Below, one piece after another: positions 8,470 through 16,905 of a stretch of DNA of 64,000 nt. Made by a program: the position numbers and the translations under genes. The notes beneath the pieces are model-generated. The model was not told the origin of the DNA. It searched no databases and saw only the letters and a program-made list of their open reading frames with translations. The number at the start of each line of letters is the position of its first letter. The first letter of the stretch is position 1. Origin of the DNA: Ornithinimicrobium humiphilum (GTDB lineage Bacteria > Actinomycetota > Actinomycetes > Actinomycetales > Dermatophilaceae); the NCBI RefSeq assembly GCF_006716885.1, contig NZ_VFPU01000001.1:2728001-2792000 (forward strand), in the 5' to 3' direction.

Positions 8470-9102
8470 GTGACCCAGACGACCGTGAGCCGCCGTGAGC
8501 TCAACAAGGTCCGCACGAGGGAGTCCATCATCACCGCGCTGCGCGAGCTCGTCGGTGAGCGCCCGGTCGACCAGGTGACGGTGGACCAGATCGCCGCCAC
8601 CGCGGGCGTCTCCCGCCGGACCTTCTTCAACTACTTCTCGGGCGTCCCCGCCGTGATCTCCGAGGTCATCGGCGCGGGCACCGAGCGGCTCGTCGAGGCG
8701 CTCGGCCCGCTCGACGAGGGCACCTCCCCCGTCGAGCAGGTGCGCGCCCTGCTGCGTCGGGTGAGCCTGCCCGGGGAGTTGCTCGACTGGCTGGCCGTGC
8801 TCAACCTGCACGCCACCGACCGCCACGCCAGCGAGTCGCTCCTGGCGCTGGAACGCTCGATCTGGGCCGACAAGGGGGCATGGCTGCAGCACGAGCTGAC
8901 CAGCCGTCTCCCGGCCGGCACCGACGACCTCTACGTCGCCACCCTGGCGACCACGATCATGGGCTGCTTCGCCGCCGCGGAGCAGTCGTGGCTGGCGGGC
9001 CGCGCCCCCGGCGCTCCCGTCGACGCGACGGCCGTGGCCGCCTTCCACGGCGAGCTCGACCGCGCGCTCGCCCATGCCTCGGCCGGCTGGGCCGCCCCCT
9101 GA
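8470..9102 (+). CDS. TetR-family transcriptional regulator
   Basis: 210-residue regulator. The N-terminal helix-turn-helix DQIAATAGVSRRTFFNYF (about residues 38-55) is the TetR signature; the rest is an all-helical ligand domain with no recognisable ligand. GTG start placed just after a -10 element. The MMPL transporter follows in the same direction after 81 bases, and palindromes sit over the TetR promoter, so it most likely controls itself and the transporter. It lies beside the MFS remnant, which it could once have served. Confidence 0.9.
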   Translation: MTQTTVSRRELNKVRTRESIITALRELVGERPVDQVTVDQIAATAGVSRRTFFNYFSGVPAVISEVIGAGTERLVEALGPLDEGTSPVEQVRALLRRVSLPGELLDWLAVLNLHATDRHASESLLALERSIWADKGAWLQHELTSRLPAGTDDLYVATLATTIMGCFAAAEQSWLAGRAPGAPVDATAVAAFHGELDRALAHASAGWAAP

Positions 9103-9183
9103 CCCCCTCTTCCCCCTCCCGGTGAGCCAGCGACGTCCTGCCGGGCCCGCACCTTCCTGCACCACCATCTGAAAGGACCCCCC

Positions 9184-12006
9184 GTGGCCACCCTCCTGCA
9201 CCGCCTGGGCCGCTGGTGCGCCCGGCACCCGTGGCGCGTCGTCGTCGCCTGGGCCGCGCTGCTCGCCCTGACGCTGACGGGCATGCTCACGCTCGCCAAG
9301 CCGCTGTCCAACGAGTTCTCCATCCCCGGCAGCCGGTTCGAGGCCGTGCTGGAGACCCTCCAGGAGGAGATCCCCGAGGCGGCCGGCACGACCGGCACGA
9401 TCGTCTTCTCCACCGACGCGCCGTTCACCGCGGAGCAGGAGGAGGCCGTCGCCGGGGCCGTCGAGCGCTGGAACGAGCTGCCCGACGTCACCGCCACCGA
9501 CCCCTTCGTCGCGCAGGCCGAGATCGACTCGACCGAGGACGACCTCGCCGACGGCCAGGCCGAGCTCGACGACGGGCGCGCCCAGCTGGAGCAGGGCGAG
9601 GCCGACCTCGAGGAGGCCCGCCAGCAGGTCGCCGACGGTCGGGAGCAGCTCGAGGCGGGCGAGGCCCAGCTCGAGGAGAGCCGGGCCCAGCTCGAGGCCG
9701 GCCGGACGCAGCTGGAGGCCGCCCAGGCCGACCTGGACGCGCAGCGCCAGCAGCTCGAGGCCGGGGCCGCCGCCGGGATGGTCCCGCCGGAGCAGGCCGC
9801 CGCCGCCCGTGCCCAGCTCGACGCCGGCCAGGCGCAGATCGACGCGCAGCGCCAGCAGCTCGAGGCCGGTGAGGCCGAGCTGGCCGCCGGCGAGGCGCAG
9901 CTGGAGGAGAGCCGCACCCAGCTCGAGGAGGCCGAGGCGCAGATCGCCGACGGCGAGCAGGAGCTCGCCGACGGTCGCACCGAGCTCGAGGAGGGCGAGG
10001 CCGCCGTCGCCGTCGGCCGCCGGATGGCCGACCTCACCGAGGGCTTCCGCCTCGTCAACGAGGACGCCACGGTCGCGATGACCCAGCTGTCCGTGCAGGA
10101 CGCCGGCGGCCTCATCCCGCCGGAGACCACCGAGGCGATCCAGCAGATCGGTGGCGAGCTGGTCGACGACGGCATCACCGTCACCTTCTCCAAGGAGATC
10201 ACCGACGACCTCAACAGCCTGCTCGGCCCCGGCGAGGTGCTCGGCCTGGTCTTCGCCGGCGTCGTGCTCATGGTCATGCTCGGCACCCTCGTGGCCGCGG
10301 GCCTTCCGCTCCTCATGGCGCTCGTCGGCGTGGGGGTCGGCCTCACCGGCGCCCTGGCGCTCTCGACGTGGGTGGACATGATGTCGATCACCCCGGTGCT
10401 GGCGCTGATGCTCGGTCTGGCGGTCGGCATCGACTACTCGCTCTTCCTCATCAACCGCCACCGCCAGCAGCTGCGCCGGGGCATGCCGGTGCGCGAGTCG
10501 ATCGCGCTCGCGGTCGGCACCTCCGGCAATGCGGTGACCTTCGCCGGCCTGACGGTGATCATCGCGCTCGCCGCGCTCACGCTCACCGGCATCCCTTTCC
10601 TCGGCGTCATGGGCCTGGTCGCGGCCGCGACCGTGGCGATCGCGGTGCTCGTCGCCATCACCCTGACCCCGGCCGCCCTCTCCCTCATGGGTGACAAGGT
10701 GCTGCCGCGCAAGGCCCGCGCCACGCTGGCCGAGACGCGCACGCGCCTCGCCGAGCGGGCCGCCGCCGACGAGCCCCACCACGAGCCCGAGGACACCACC
10801 AAGGGTTGGGCCGCGATCGTGCAGCGCCGTCCCTGGCTGGCCATCCTCGCCGTGCTGGCGCTGGTCGCCGGCCTGGGCTACCCGACCGGGCAGCTGCGCC
10901 TCGGCCTGCCCGACGGCAGCTCCGAGCCCGACGGCTCCTCGGCCTACCTCACCTACGACACCGTCCGCGAGGAGTTCGGCGCCGGCGCCAACGGCCCGAT
11001 CATCGCCGTGGCCGAGCTCGACGCCCCGGTGGCCGACGGCGAGACCGCGCTGCTCGAGGCGCAGGCCGACATCGCCGAGGACCTGGCGGCCGTCGACGGC
11101 GTCGTCCGAGTGCTGCCCGCCGGCGTCAACGACGACCGCGACGTGCTCGCCTTCCAGGTGCAGCCCGAGGGCGGCCCTGCGGAGGCCTCGACCGAGGACC
11201 TCGTGCACCGGCTCTCGGACACCGTCGAGCAGATCGGTGCCGACCACGGCGCGACGATCGGCATCACCGGCCAGACGGTCGCCAACATCGACATCTCGGG
11301 CCAGCTGGCCGACGCGCTGCCGATCTACCTCCTCGTGGTCGTGGGCCTCTCGCTCATCCTGCTGCTGCTGGTCTTCCGCTCGATCGTGATCCCGCTGCTG
11401 GCCACCGGTGGCTTCCTCCTCAGCGTGGTCGCGGCCTTCGGCGCCGTCGTCGCGGTCTACCAGCTGGGCCACCTGTCGCCGATCTTCGACGTGCACGAGC
11501 CCGGGCCGATCCTGTCGTTCCTGCCCATCCTGCTCATCGGCATCCTCTTCGGGCTGGCGATGGACTACCAGGTCTTCCTGGTCTCGGCGATGCGCGAGGA
11601 GCACGTGCACGGCACGGACGCCCGGACCGCGGTCGTCACCGGCTTCAACCACAGCGCGCGGGTCGTCACCGCGGCCGCGATCATCATGATCTCGGTGTTC
11701 GCCGGATTCGTCTGGGCACACCTGGCGATGGTCCGCCCGATCGGCATGGGCCTGGCGATCGGCGTGCTCGTCGACGCCTTCCTGGTCCGGATGACCCTGA
11801 CCCCGGCCGTGATGACGCTGCTCGGCGAGAAGGCCTGGTGGCTGCCGCGCTGGCTCGACAAGATCCTGCCTGACGTCGACGTGGAGGGCGCCAAGCTGGA
11901 GCGCACCGTCGCGGTGGCCCCGGCCACCGGCACCGTCGACGTCGACCCCGAGGCCCCCGAGGCGCCGGAGGCTCAGACCGAGCCGGAGGTCTCCCCCAGC
12001 CGCTGA
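9184..12006 (+). CDS. MMPL-family RND transporter with long coiled-coil domain
   Basis: 940-residue RND-superfamily transporter of the MMPL type, likely an exporter of lipids or hydrophobic drugs. Layout: TM1 at about 18-38; a large extracytoplasmic domain that includes a predicted coiled coil at about 120-280; the first TM bundle at about 350-505 (GLAVGIDYSLFLINRHR is the MMPL motif); a TM near 545; a second extracytoplasmic domain; and a final bundle with ILFGLAMDYQVFLVSAMREE. GTG start with AAAGGA seven bases upstream. The 3' end overlaps the convergent DUF1648 gene by 34 bases. The TetR gene upstream is the probable regulator. Confidence 0.9.
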   Translation: MATLLHRLGRWCARHPWRVVVAWAALLALTLTGMLTLAKPLSNEFSIPGSRFEAVLETLQEEIPEAAGTTGTIVFSTDAPFTAEQEEAVAGAVERWNELPDVTATDPFVAQAEIDSTEDDLADGQAELDDGRAQLEQGEADLEEARQQVADGREQLEAGEAQLEESRAQLEAGRTQLEAAQADLDAQRQQLEAGAAAGMVPPEQAAAARAQLDAGQAQIDAQRQQLEAGEAELAAGEAQLEESRTQLEEAEAQIADGEQELADGRTELEEGEAAVAVGRRMADLTEGFRLVNEDATVAMTQLSVQDAGGLIPPETTEAIQQIGGELVDDGITVTFSKEITDDLNSLLGPGEVLGLVFAGVVLMVMLGTLVAAGLPLLMALVGVGVGLTGALALSTWVDMMSITPVLALMLGLAVGIDYSLFLINRHRQQLRRGMPVRESIALAVGTSGNAVTFAGLTVIIALAALTLTGIPFLGVMGLVAAATVAIAVLVAITLTPAALSLMGDKVLPRKARATLAETRTRLAERAAADEPHHEPEDTTKGWAAIVQRRPWLAILAVLALVAGLGYPTGQLRLGLPDGSSEPDGSSAYLTYDTVREEFGAGANGPIIAVAELDAPVADGETALLEAQADIAEDLAAVDGVVRVLPAGVNDDRDVLAFQVQPEGGPAEASTEDLVHRLSDTVEQIGADHGATIGITGQTVANIDISGQLADALPIYLLVVVGLSLILLLLVFRSIVIPLLATGGFLLSVVAAFGAVVAVYQLGHLSPIFDVHEPGPILSFLPILLIGILFGLAMDYQVFLVSAMREEHVHGTDARTAVVTGFNHSARVVTAAAIIMISVFAGFVWAHLAMVRPIGMGLAIGVLVDAFLVRMTLTPAVMTLLGEKAWWLPRWLDKILPDVDVEGAKLERTVAVAPATGTVDVDPEAPEAPEAQTEPEVSPSR
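9736..9869 (+). repeat. 29-bp direct repeat within the MMPL coiled-coil region
   Basis: The same 29 bases occur at 9736-9764 and 9841-9869, in frame, encoding DAQRQQLEAG twice. They sit in a longer array of degenerate units of the form LEAGEAQLEESRAQ from about 9541 to 10010. The array probably grew by slippage or unequal recombination and predicts a long rod outside the membrane. Confidence 0.8.
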
Positions 12007-12974
12007 CCGGCGGCCTGGAGCAGCGTGCGGGCGCCGGCTCGCGCCGCGGCGTCACCCTCGGTGACCTGCAGCGCGAGCCGGCGCCCGTCGCGCTTCCACA
12101 CCACGATGCCGGGGCCGCCGTTGGCGATGTAGGCGGTCCGCTCCGGCAGCACGCGCAACCCGATCCCGCCCCAGGCCATCGGGTCGAGGTCGAGCACCTC
12201 GACACCCGCCACGTCCTCGGCGGCGATCCGGGTGAGGCGCACCGGCGCCACGCGCGAGCGCACCTGGAGGCCGTCGGCGTCGACCGACAGCCGCACCGCG
12301 GACCAGGAGAGCGCCAGCACGGCTGCGCCACCGACGGCGACCACCACGAGCGCGACGAAGGCCAGGCTCTCCCCCATCGTGACCATGAGCGTCACGACCG
12401 CCAGGAAGACGACGAGCATGCCCCAGCCGATCACCCGCAGCGTGGTCGAGGAGACCTCGGTGCTCCATGGCTCGACCGGCCCCACCGCCCGCCCGCGCAC
12501 CGGCTGCGTGCGGGCCCGGTCCGGGATCCGCTCCCGCAGCTCGGCGGCGGAGGGCACCCGGCGCCCGTGCACGGCATACGCCCCCGCCCCGCCGATGACG
12601 GCGGCGAGGAGGGCCAGCAGCACCCACGCCTCGTCGACGGCGTCCGGCCCGTCGAGCCGCGCCCGCCAGACCGTGACGACGTAGACGACCACGGCGCCCC
12701 AGCCCACGGCCGCACCCGCGGTGACGATCCAGCGCGACCAGGCCTGCGGCACGGCACGCTGCAGCACCGCCGTGGCGGCCGCCGCGATGGCGCTCAGGAC
12801 GGTCACCGTCAGCACTCCGGAGAGGAAGGACGGCCCCGCGGCCCAGGCGTCCGGACCGCCGCCGGACCAGTGGGTCGGCACCCGCGCGGGCGGGGGCAGC
12901 AGGACGACGACGACCAGGAGCACCGCGAGCGGTGCGATGGCGAGGAGCCCGGAGAGGGCGCGGCGGGGGTTCAT
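11973..12974 (-). CDS. DUF1648-type membrane protein
   Basis: 333-residue membrane protein of unknown function. An N-terminal TM is followed by VPTHWSGGGPDAW, the DUF1648 pattern. Further TMs lie at about 50-75, 85-105 and 115-135. After a cytoplasmic stretch two more TMs (about 205-250) precede a soluble C-terminal domain of PH-like look (RLSVDADGLQVRSR, VWKRDGRRLALQV). ATG at 12974 chosen as the start of the hydrophobic N-terminus; a longer in-frame extension lacks coding character. Its 3' end runs 34 bases into the convergent MMPL gene. Confidence 0.7.
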   Translation of the reverse strand: MNPRRALSGLLAIAPLAVLLVVVVLLPPPARVPTHWSGGGPDAWAAGPSFLSGVLTVTVLSAIAAAATAVLQRAVPQAWSRWIVTAGAAVGWGAVVVYVVTVWRARLDGPDAVDEAWVLLALLAAVIGGAGAYAVHGRRVPSAAELRERIPDRARTQPVRGRAVGPVEPWSTEVSSTTLRVIGWGMLVVFLAVVTLMVTMGESLAFVALVVVAVGGAAVLALSWSAVRLSVDADGLQVRSRVAPVRLTRIAAEDVAGVEVLDLDPMAWGGIGLRVLPERTAYIANGGPGIVVWKRDGRRLALQVTEGDAAARAGARTLLQAAGQRLGETSGSV

Positions 12975-13014
12975 CGGGGCCTTCCGGCGCAGGGGACGCG
13001 GTTCGCGGACCAGG

Positions 13015-13024
13015 GTATGCCGTG
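13015..13024 (+). repeat. GTATGCCGTG dispersed decamer, intergenic copy
   Basis: Exact copy in the 150-base divergent gap between the DUF1648 gene and the histidine kinase gene. Part of a window-wide family (see findings). Nothing else clear is seen in this gap apart from the kinase -10 element. Confidence 0.7.
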
Positions 13025-13110
13025 CCCCGCGCCCCGGCGGGGCGCGTCCGCCGTCCACCGTCGCTCTCCCGCCCACGCCCTGCCCGGGCCTGCCCGTCCC
13101 GGCCCTGGAC

Positions 13111-13116
13111 TAGCGT
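13111..13116 (+). promoter_or_regulatory. candidate -10 element of histidine kinase gene
   Basis: TAGCGT ends eight bases before the ATG at 13125, with no Shine-Dalgarno between, suggesting a leaderless mRNA. The same hexamer precedes the DUF2500-like gene at 59401. Confidence 0.4.
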
Positions 13117-13124
13117 GTCCTCCG

Positions 13125-14639
13125 ATGGACGCGACGAACCCGGCCGCCGCGACGGCCGACGAGGCCCTGCGGATCCTGCGCGCGGTCGAGCAGCTGGGCG
13201 ACGCCGAGGAGGCCGGTGACCTGATGCGCCGCGGCCTGCGGCTCGCGCGGTCGCTCAGCGGCGCCGGGGCCGCCCTGCTGGCGATCGACGACGAGACCCA
13301 CCCGGGGTGGTACGCCCAGGTCGCCACGGACGGGATCCCCGACGACGACCCGCTGGCCGTCGCCGTGCTCGAGGGCCGCCCCGGGGACGAGGCCGACAGC
13401 CCGCTGGTGCGGGCACCCGTGCGGGTCGCCGGCCAGGACTTCGCGACCCTGGTGCTGGCGCGGTGGGACGTCCTGCCCGCCCACCGGGAGCAGGCGGTCG
13501 CCGCCGCCGTGGCCACCGTGCTGGGGCTGCGGGTCGAGGCGTTGCGGCACCGGCGGGTCAGCGAGCTGCACGAGCACGTCACGCAGACGGTGTGGGAGCT
13601 CAACCGGACCCTCGTCGACCACGTCGACCTCGAGGTGACCTTGCCGCTGCTCGCCCGGCGCGTGCGTGATCTGACATCGGCCGACGCGGTCGCGATCGTC
13701 GGCACACGTCCCGACGGGGAGCAGCGAGTGCTGGCCGCGAGCGGCGAGGGGGCCGGTGCGGCGCTGGCCGAGCTCGCGCCCGACCTCGGCGAGGTGCTGC
13801 GCGAGGGCCTGCCGCAGCACTGGTCGGCGACCCCGGCGGGCGACCAGCTCAGCAGCGACAGCCGCGTGTGCACCAGCGTGGTCCCGCTGGAGACGCGCGC
13901 CGGCCACCCCGTGGTGCTGGCCGTGCACGGCTGGAAACCGTCCCGCGGCGTCTCCCAGCAGCAGGTCCGGGACGTGCTCAGCGCCCTCGCGCTGCACGCC
14001 TCGGTCATCCTCGACCGCGAGCAGGCCGAGCGCGAGCACGACCAGCTCACGGTGCTCCAGGACCGCGACCGCATCGCGCGCGACCTGCACGACCTGGTCA
14101 TCCAGCGCCTCTTCGCCGTCGGTCTGACCCTGCAGGGGGCCAGCAGACGGGCCGTGGTGCCCGAGGTGATGGAGCGCCTCGAGGGTGCCGTCGCCGAGCT
14201 CGACCAGACCATCCGCGACATCCGGGCGACGATCTTCGAGCTGAGGCACCGTCCGGGGGCGGGCACCTTCCGGGCCGACCTGCGCCAGCTGGTCGAGTCC
14301 TACACCTCGACCCTGGGCTTCGCGCCCGTCCTGCACCTCGTGGGCCCGCTCGACTCGGTCGCCGACGACGAGGTGCAGACCCAGGTGCTCATGGTGGTGC
14401 GCGAGGCCCTGTCCAACGTGGTGCGGCACGCGCACGCCGGCTCCGTGACGGTCCAGGTGGAGGCGACCGCCGAGCGCCTGTCGGTCACCGTGCGCGACGA
14501 CGGCGTCGGCATCTCGGCCGACGCCGTCGAGAGCGGGCTGGGCAACGTCCGGGCTCGCGCCTCCGAGCACGGCGGTGCCGTGGAGCTCTCTCGGGGAGAG
14601 CCCCACGGCACCGTCCTCCGGTGGTCCGTGCCCGTGTAG
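13125..14639 (+). CDS. GAF-domain sensor histidine kinase, DevS/NarX type
   Basis: 504-residue soluble sensor kinase. Two GAF-like domains (about 35-165 and 175-310) precede a HisKA_3 dimerisation domain with DRDRIARDLHDLVIQRLF; His322 is the predicted phosphorylation site. The ATPase domain follows, with REALSNVVRHAHA (N box) and DDGVGI (G1 box). This arrangement and the core motif are those of DevS/DosS, which sense O2, NO or redox state; whether a GAF domain here binds haem cannot be read from sequence. Its likely partner is the DevR-like regulator at 16906-17559, on the opposite strand with three genes between. Confidence 0.88.
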   Translation: MDATNPAAATADEALRILRAVEQLGDAEEAGDLMRRGLRLARSLSGAGAALLAIDDETHPGWYAQVATDGIPDDDPLAVAVLEGRPGDEADSPLVRAPVRVAGQDFATLVLARWDVLPAHREQAVAAAVATVLGLRVEALRHRRVSELHEHVTQTVWELNRTLVDHVDLEVTLPLLARRVRDLTSADAVAIVGTRPDGEQRVLAASGEGAGAALAELAPDLGEVLREGLPQHWSATPAGDQLSSDSRVCTSVVPLETRAGHPVVLAVHGWKPSRGVSQQQVRDVLSALALHASVILDREQAEREHDQLTVLQDRDRIARDLHDLVIQRLFAVGLTLQGASRRAVVPEVMERLEGAVAELDQTIRDIRATIFELRHRPGAGTFRADLRQLVESYTSTLGFAPVLHLVGPLDSVADDEVQTQVLMVVREALSNVVRHAHAGSVTVQVEATAERLSVTVRDDGVGISADAVESGLGNVRARASEHGGAVELSRGEPHGTVLRWSVPV

Positions 14640-14658
14640 ACCACCGGGCCCGGGGGTG

Positions 14659-15207
14659 TCAGCGCAGCCAGGCCGGGGCGACCTTGGCCCACCAGGAGCC
14701 GAGGCCCAGGTAGCTCCAGGACGCCGGGATGGCGGCGATGACCAGCATGACGATCGCACCGGTGAAGTGGTCGTCCAGGACCGGGTTGGTCGTGGTGGGC
14801 AGCGAGGCGAGGTACATGAAGGCGTACATCGCGGCTCCGCAGAGGGCACCGACGCGGGCGCCCATGCCCAGGACGAGGGTGATGCCGATGCCGAACAGGC
14901 CGGCCATGAAGAGAACGTCGACGACGCCGTTGCCGGCCATCGCGTTGAACATCCCGGCGAACGGGCCCTCGACGCCGGACAGATAGCCGGTGGTCGGGGA
15001 GCCGCCGTTGACGACCGCACGCTCTGCGGGGGTGGCGAAGCCGAAGCCGAACATCTTGTCGACGAACGCCCACAGGAAGTAGAACCCGAAGGCGATGCGC
15101 ATGGCACCGAGCGCGTAGCCGGCCGCGGAGGGCAGGTTGTGCTGCTCGGGGTGGGCGACGTCGAACGTGCTGTCGACGTGGGTGCTCTTGCGGGTCGCGG
15201 TGGTCAT
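14659..15207 (-). CDS. DoxX-like membrane protein
   Basis: 182-residue protein with four hydrophobic segments (about 30-50, 90-115, 120-140, 147-165), matching the DoxX / thiosulfate:quinone oxidoreductase large-subunit family. The conserved GFYFLWAFVDKMFGFGF follows an R at the start of TM1. Members are linked to redox and sulfur chemistry at the quinone pool; the exact role here is unknown. ATG at 15207 has AAGGAG eight bases upstream. It faces the sensor kinase across 19 bases. A DevR-box-like palindrome lies about 100 bases upstream of the start. Confidence 0.8.
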   Translation of the reverse strand: MTTATRKSTHVDSTFDVAHPEQHNLPSAAGYALGAMRIAFGFYFLWAFVDKMFGFGFATPAERAVVNGGSPTTGYLSGVEGPFAGMFNAMAGNGVVDVLFMAGLFGIGITLVLGMGARVGALCGAAMYAFMYLASLPTTTNPVLDDHFTGAIVMLVIAAIPASWSYLGLGSWWAKVAPAWLR

Positions 15208-15273
15208 GTCAGCCAGCTCCTTGAGACGTGGTGTTTGTGTGGCTGACTTCAGGTTCTCAATTTCCTACCGTCA

Positions 15274-15316
15274 GTAGTAGAGGCCGAGGTCCGCAGTCTG
15301 GGGGGACCTTGGTCCT
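15274..15316 (-). promoter_or_regulatory. DevR/DosR-box-like palindrome and -10 for doxX
   Basis: The plus-strand sequence 15303-15316, GGGACCTTGGTCCT, matches the mycobacterial DosR box core GGGACTWWAGTCCC at 11 of 14 positions and contains the perfect palindrome GGACCTTGGTCC. On the minus strand a TACTAC (15274-15279) would place the transcription start near 15268, putting the box centre about 42 bases upstream, which suits an activator. A DevR-like regulator gene lies 1.6 kb away. The link is inference. Confidence 0.5.
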
Positions 15317-16199
15317 ACGTCCTGTCGTAGGGCGGGAAGCCGTCGGTGGGAGGCACCAGGAGGGCCGCCGGGTCGTCCAGCAGGCCCTGCAGCACCTCGG
15401 CGCTGCGCACCAGGTAGAAGCCGTCAGCCGCCCGCTCGTCGATGGTGTAGACCATGTCGACCCGACGCCGGGCGACGACGGCGCCGTTCTCGTCGACGAC
15501 GGGCTCGGGGCGGATGGTCCCGATGGACGCGAAGATGCTCGCGGTCCCCCGCTGGTAGAGGTGGTGGAAGGGCGCCTCGGCGCCCAGCGAGCCCAGGTTG
15601 ACCAGGTAGGAGCTGGTGTAGACCGGGATCGCCCCCTTGAGCTGCTGCGGGAGCAGGTCGACCGCGTCCAGGGCCCAGACCAGCCTGCCCACGCCGGCGA
15701 GCACCGGCCGCGGCAGCCGCACGAGCGCGTCGACCAGCTTGTCGCTCTCCTCGGCCTCCCCCGCCCGGGCGGACGACAGCGACCGGTCGACCATCCGGCG
15801 GACCTCGTCGACCGTCTCGGTGCCCGTGAAGACCATCTGCACCTGGGTGTCCTCGGCCTCGTCGGCCATGGCCCGCTTGACCGTGAACGAGAACGAGATG
15901 TCGCGGTGCTGGTAGGTCTGCCGCCGGTGGACGAAGCGGTTGAGCTCGGGCCGCAGCCGGAACAGCCGGGCGTAGGCCGTGAGGAAGACGTGGAAGAAGC
16001 GGAGCCGCTCCTCCGGTGCGCGACCGGCGTTGACCTCCTCGAGCCAGTCCATCAGCCGTTCGACGTCGAGGTGCTGGCGGTAGTAGACGGTCGACTCGAC
16101 GCGGGTCGGCATGAGGTGGGGCAGCACCACCCGCTCGGCGGCAAGGTCGCGCACCACGACCCCGTCCCGGCGGTCCCTGCCCCGGCCCAGCAACGCCAT
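15315..16199 (-). CDS. stand-alone 2-oxoacid dehydrogenase E2-like acyltransferase domain protein
   Basis: 294-residue protein made only of a chloramphenicol-acetyltransferase-fold domain like the catalytic core of dehydrogenase E2 subunits; no lipoyl or E1-binding domain. Family signs: VVLPHLMPTRVESTVYYRQ, RPELNRFVHRRQTYQHRDISFSF, SSYLVNLGSLG, FASIG, and a final DERAADGFY. In true E2 enzymes that last motif is HRxxDG; here Glu takes the catalytic His position while Asp-Gly is kept, so a different or lost chemistry is possible. Lies between doxX and a PAP2 phosphatase. Function unknown. Confidence 0.7.
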   Translation of the reverse strand: MALLGRGRDRRDGVVVRDLAAERVVLPHLMPTRVESTVYYRQHLDVERLMDWLEEVNAGRAPEERLRFFHVFLTAYARLFRLRPELNRFVHRRQTYQHRDISFSFTVKRAMADEAEDTQVQMVFTGTETVDEVRRMVDRSLSSARAGEAEESDKLVDALVRLPRPVLAGVGRLVWALDAVDLLPQQLKGAIPVYTSSYLVNLGSLGAEAPFHHLYQRGTASIFASIGTIRPEPVVDENGAVVARRRVDMVYTIDERAADGFYLVRSAEVLQGLLDDPAALLVPPTDGFPPYDRT

Positions 16200-16224
16200 A
16201 CCTGCTCCCTCGCACGCTCTCCGC

Positions 16225-16245
16225 CCCGCGGCACGGCGCCGCGGG
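16225..16245 (-). terminator. strong hairpin between PAP2 and E2-like genes
   Basis: CCCGCGGC and GCCGCGGG form a perfect 8-bp GC stem around a 5-base loop, about 30 bases after the PAP2 stop and 26 before the E2-like start. No U-tract follows. It may stop or attenuate transcription coming from the devR-PAP2 side. Confidence 0.4.
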
Positions 16246-16276
16246 CTCGGGGGTCAATCTAGGGCCAGGGGCGTGC

Positions 16277-16894
16277 TCAGCGGCCCGTCACGGCCGAGAG
16301 TCGCCGGAACAGGCGTCCGGACCGCCACGTGGTGGCCACGGCGTAGGCGAGCAGGAAGCCGCCCACCACGTCGATGGAGTAGTGGCCGCGGGCCAGGAGC
16401 AGGCCGGCGACCATGAGCACCGCCGTGGCGACCTGCAGCCGACGCTGCCCGACCCTCTCCGTCGGCGTCAGCAGCACCAGCAGGGTGACGGCGCCGACGT
16501 GGCCCGAGGGGAACATGCCGTACTGCTGCTCGGAGAAGACGAAGGGGCCGTCGCCCTGGGCCGGGGCGAGCGGGGTGAGCACCATGGTCACGGCGCGGCA
16601 GAGGTACATGAGGGCGAAGACGCAGCCCGCCGCCGGGATCGACCGGGGCCGGTGCCGGACGGCGTCGACCAGGAAGGCACCGAAGCCCACGACCAGCGCT
16701 CCGACCGTCAGCCACCGGGCGGGGCGGACGTAGGGCAGCGTCTCGAAGAGCAGGTCCCCGGGGCGGGGGAACTCCTCGACCCGCGTGGCCAGGTAGGCGT
16801 TGCCGAGCATCGTGGCCGACAGCGCCAGCACCCCGAGCCCGAGGGCGAGCCCCCAGGCGGCCGCGAGCGAGCGCGGCCCGGTGTCCTGCTCCAT
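16277..16894 (-). CDS. PAP2-like (phosphatidic acid phosphatase) membrane protein
   Basis: 205-residue integral membrane phosphatase-like protein with about six hydrophobic segments. The catalytic residues of the PAP2 C-terminal / sphingomyelin-synthase-like branch are visible: His in FPSGHVGA, then His and Asp in RGHYSIDVVGG. Expected to act on a lipid phosphate or transfer a head group at the outer face. ATG at 16894 lies 11 bases after the devR stop, so the two are probably co-transcribed. Confidence 0.8.
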   Translation of the reverse strand: MEQDTGPRSLAAAWGLALGLGVLALSATMLGNAYLATRVEEFPRPGDLLFETLPYVRPARWLTVGALVVGFGAFLVDAVRHRPRSIPAAGCVFALMYLCRAVTMVLTPLAPAQGDGPFVFSEQQYGMFPSGHVGAVTLLVLLTPTERVGQRRLQVATAVLMVAGLLLARGHYSIDVVGGFLLAYAVATTWRSGRLFRRLSAVTGR

Positions 16895-16905
16895 CCGGTC
16901 CGGGC

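Noticed and set aside
9541..10015. Regularly spaced repeats considered as a CRISPR array
   Set aside because: The units are in-frame degenerate protein repeats inside the MMPL gene, without unique spacers of constant length.
8299..11721. 1140-codon open frame antisense to the MMPL gene
   Set aside because: A shadow of a GC-rich gene: composition is Gly/Arg/Asp/Val-rich without domains, while the plus strand encodes a clear MMPL transporter.
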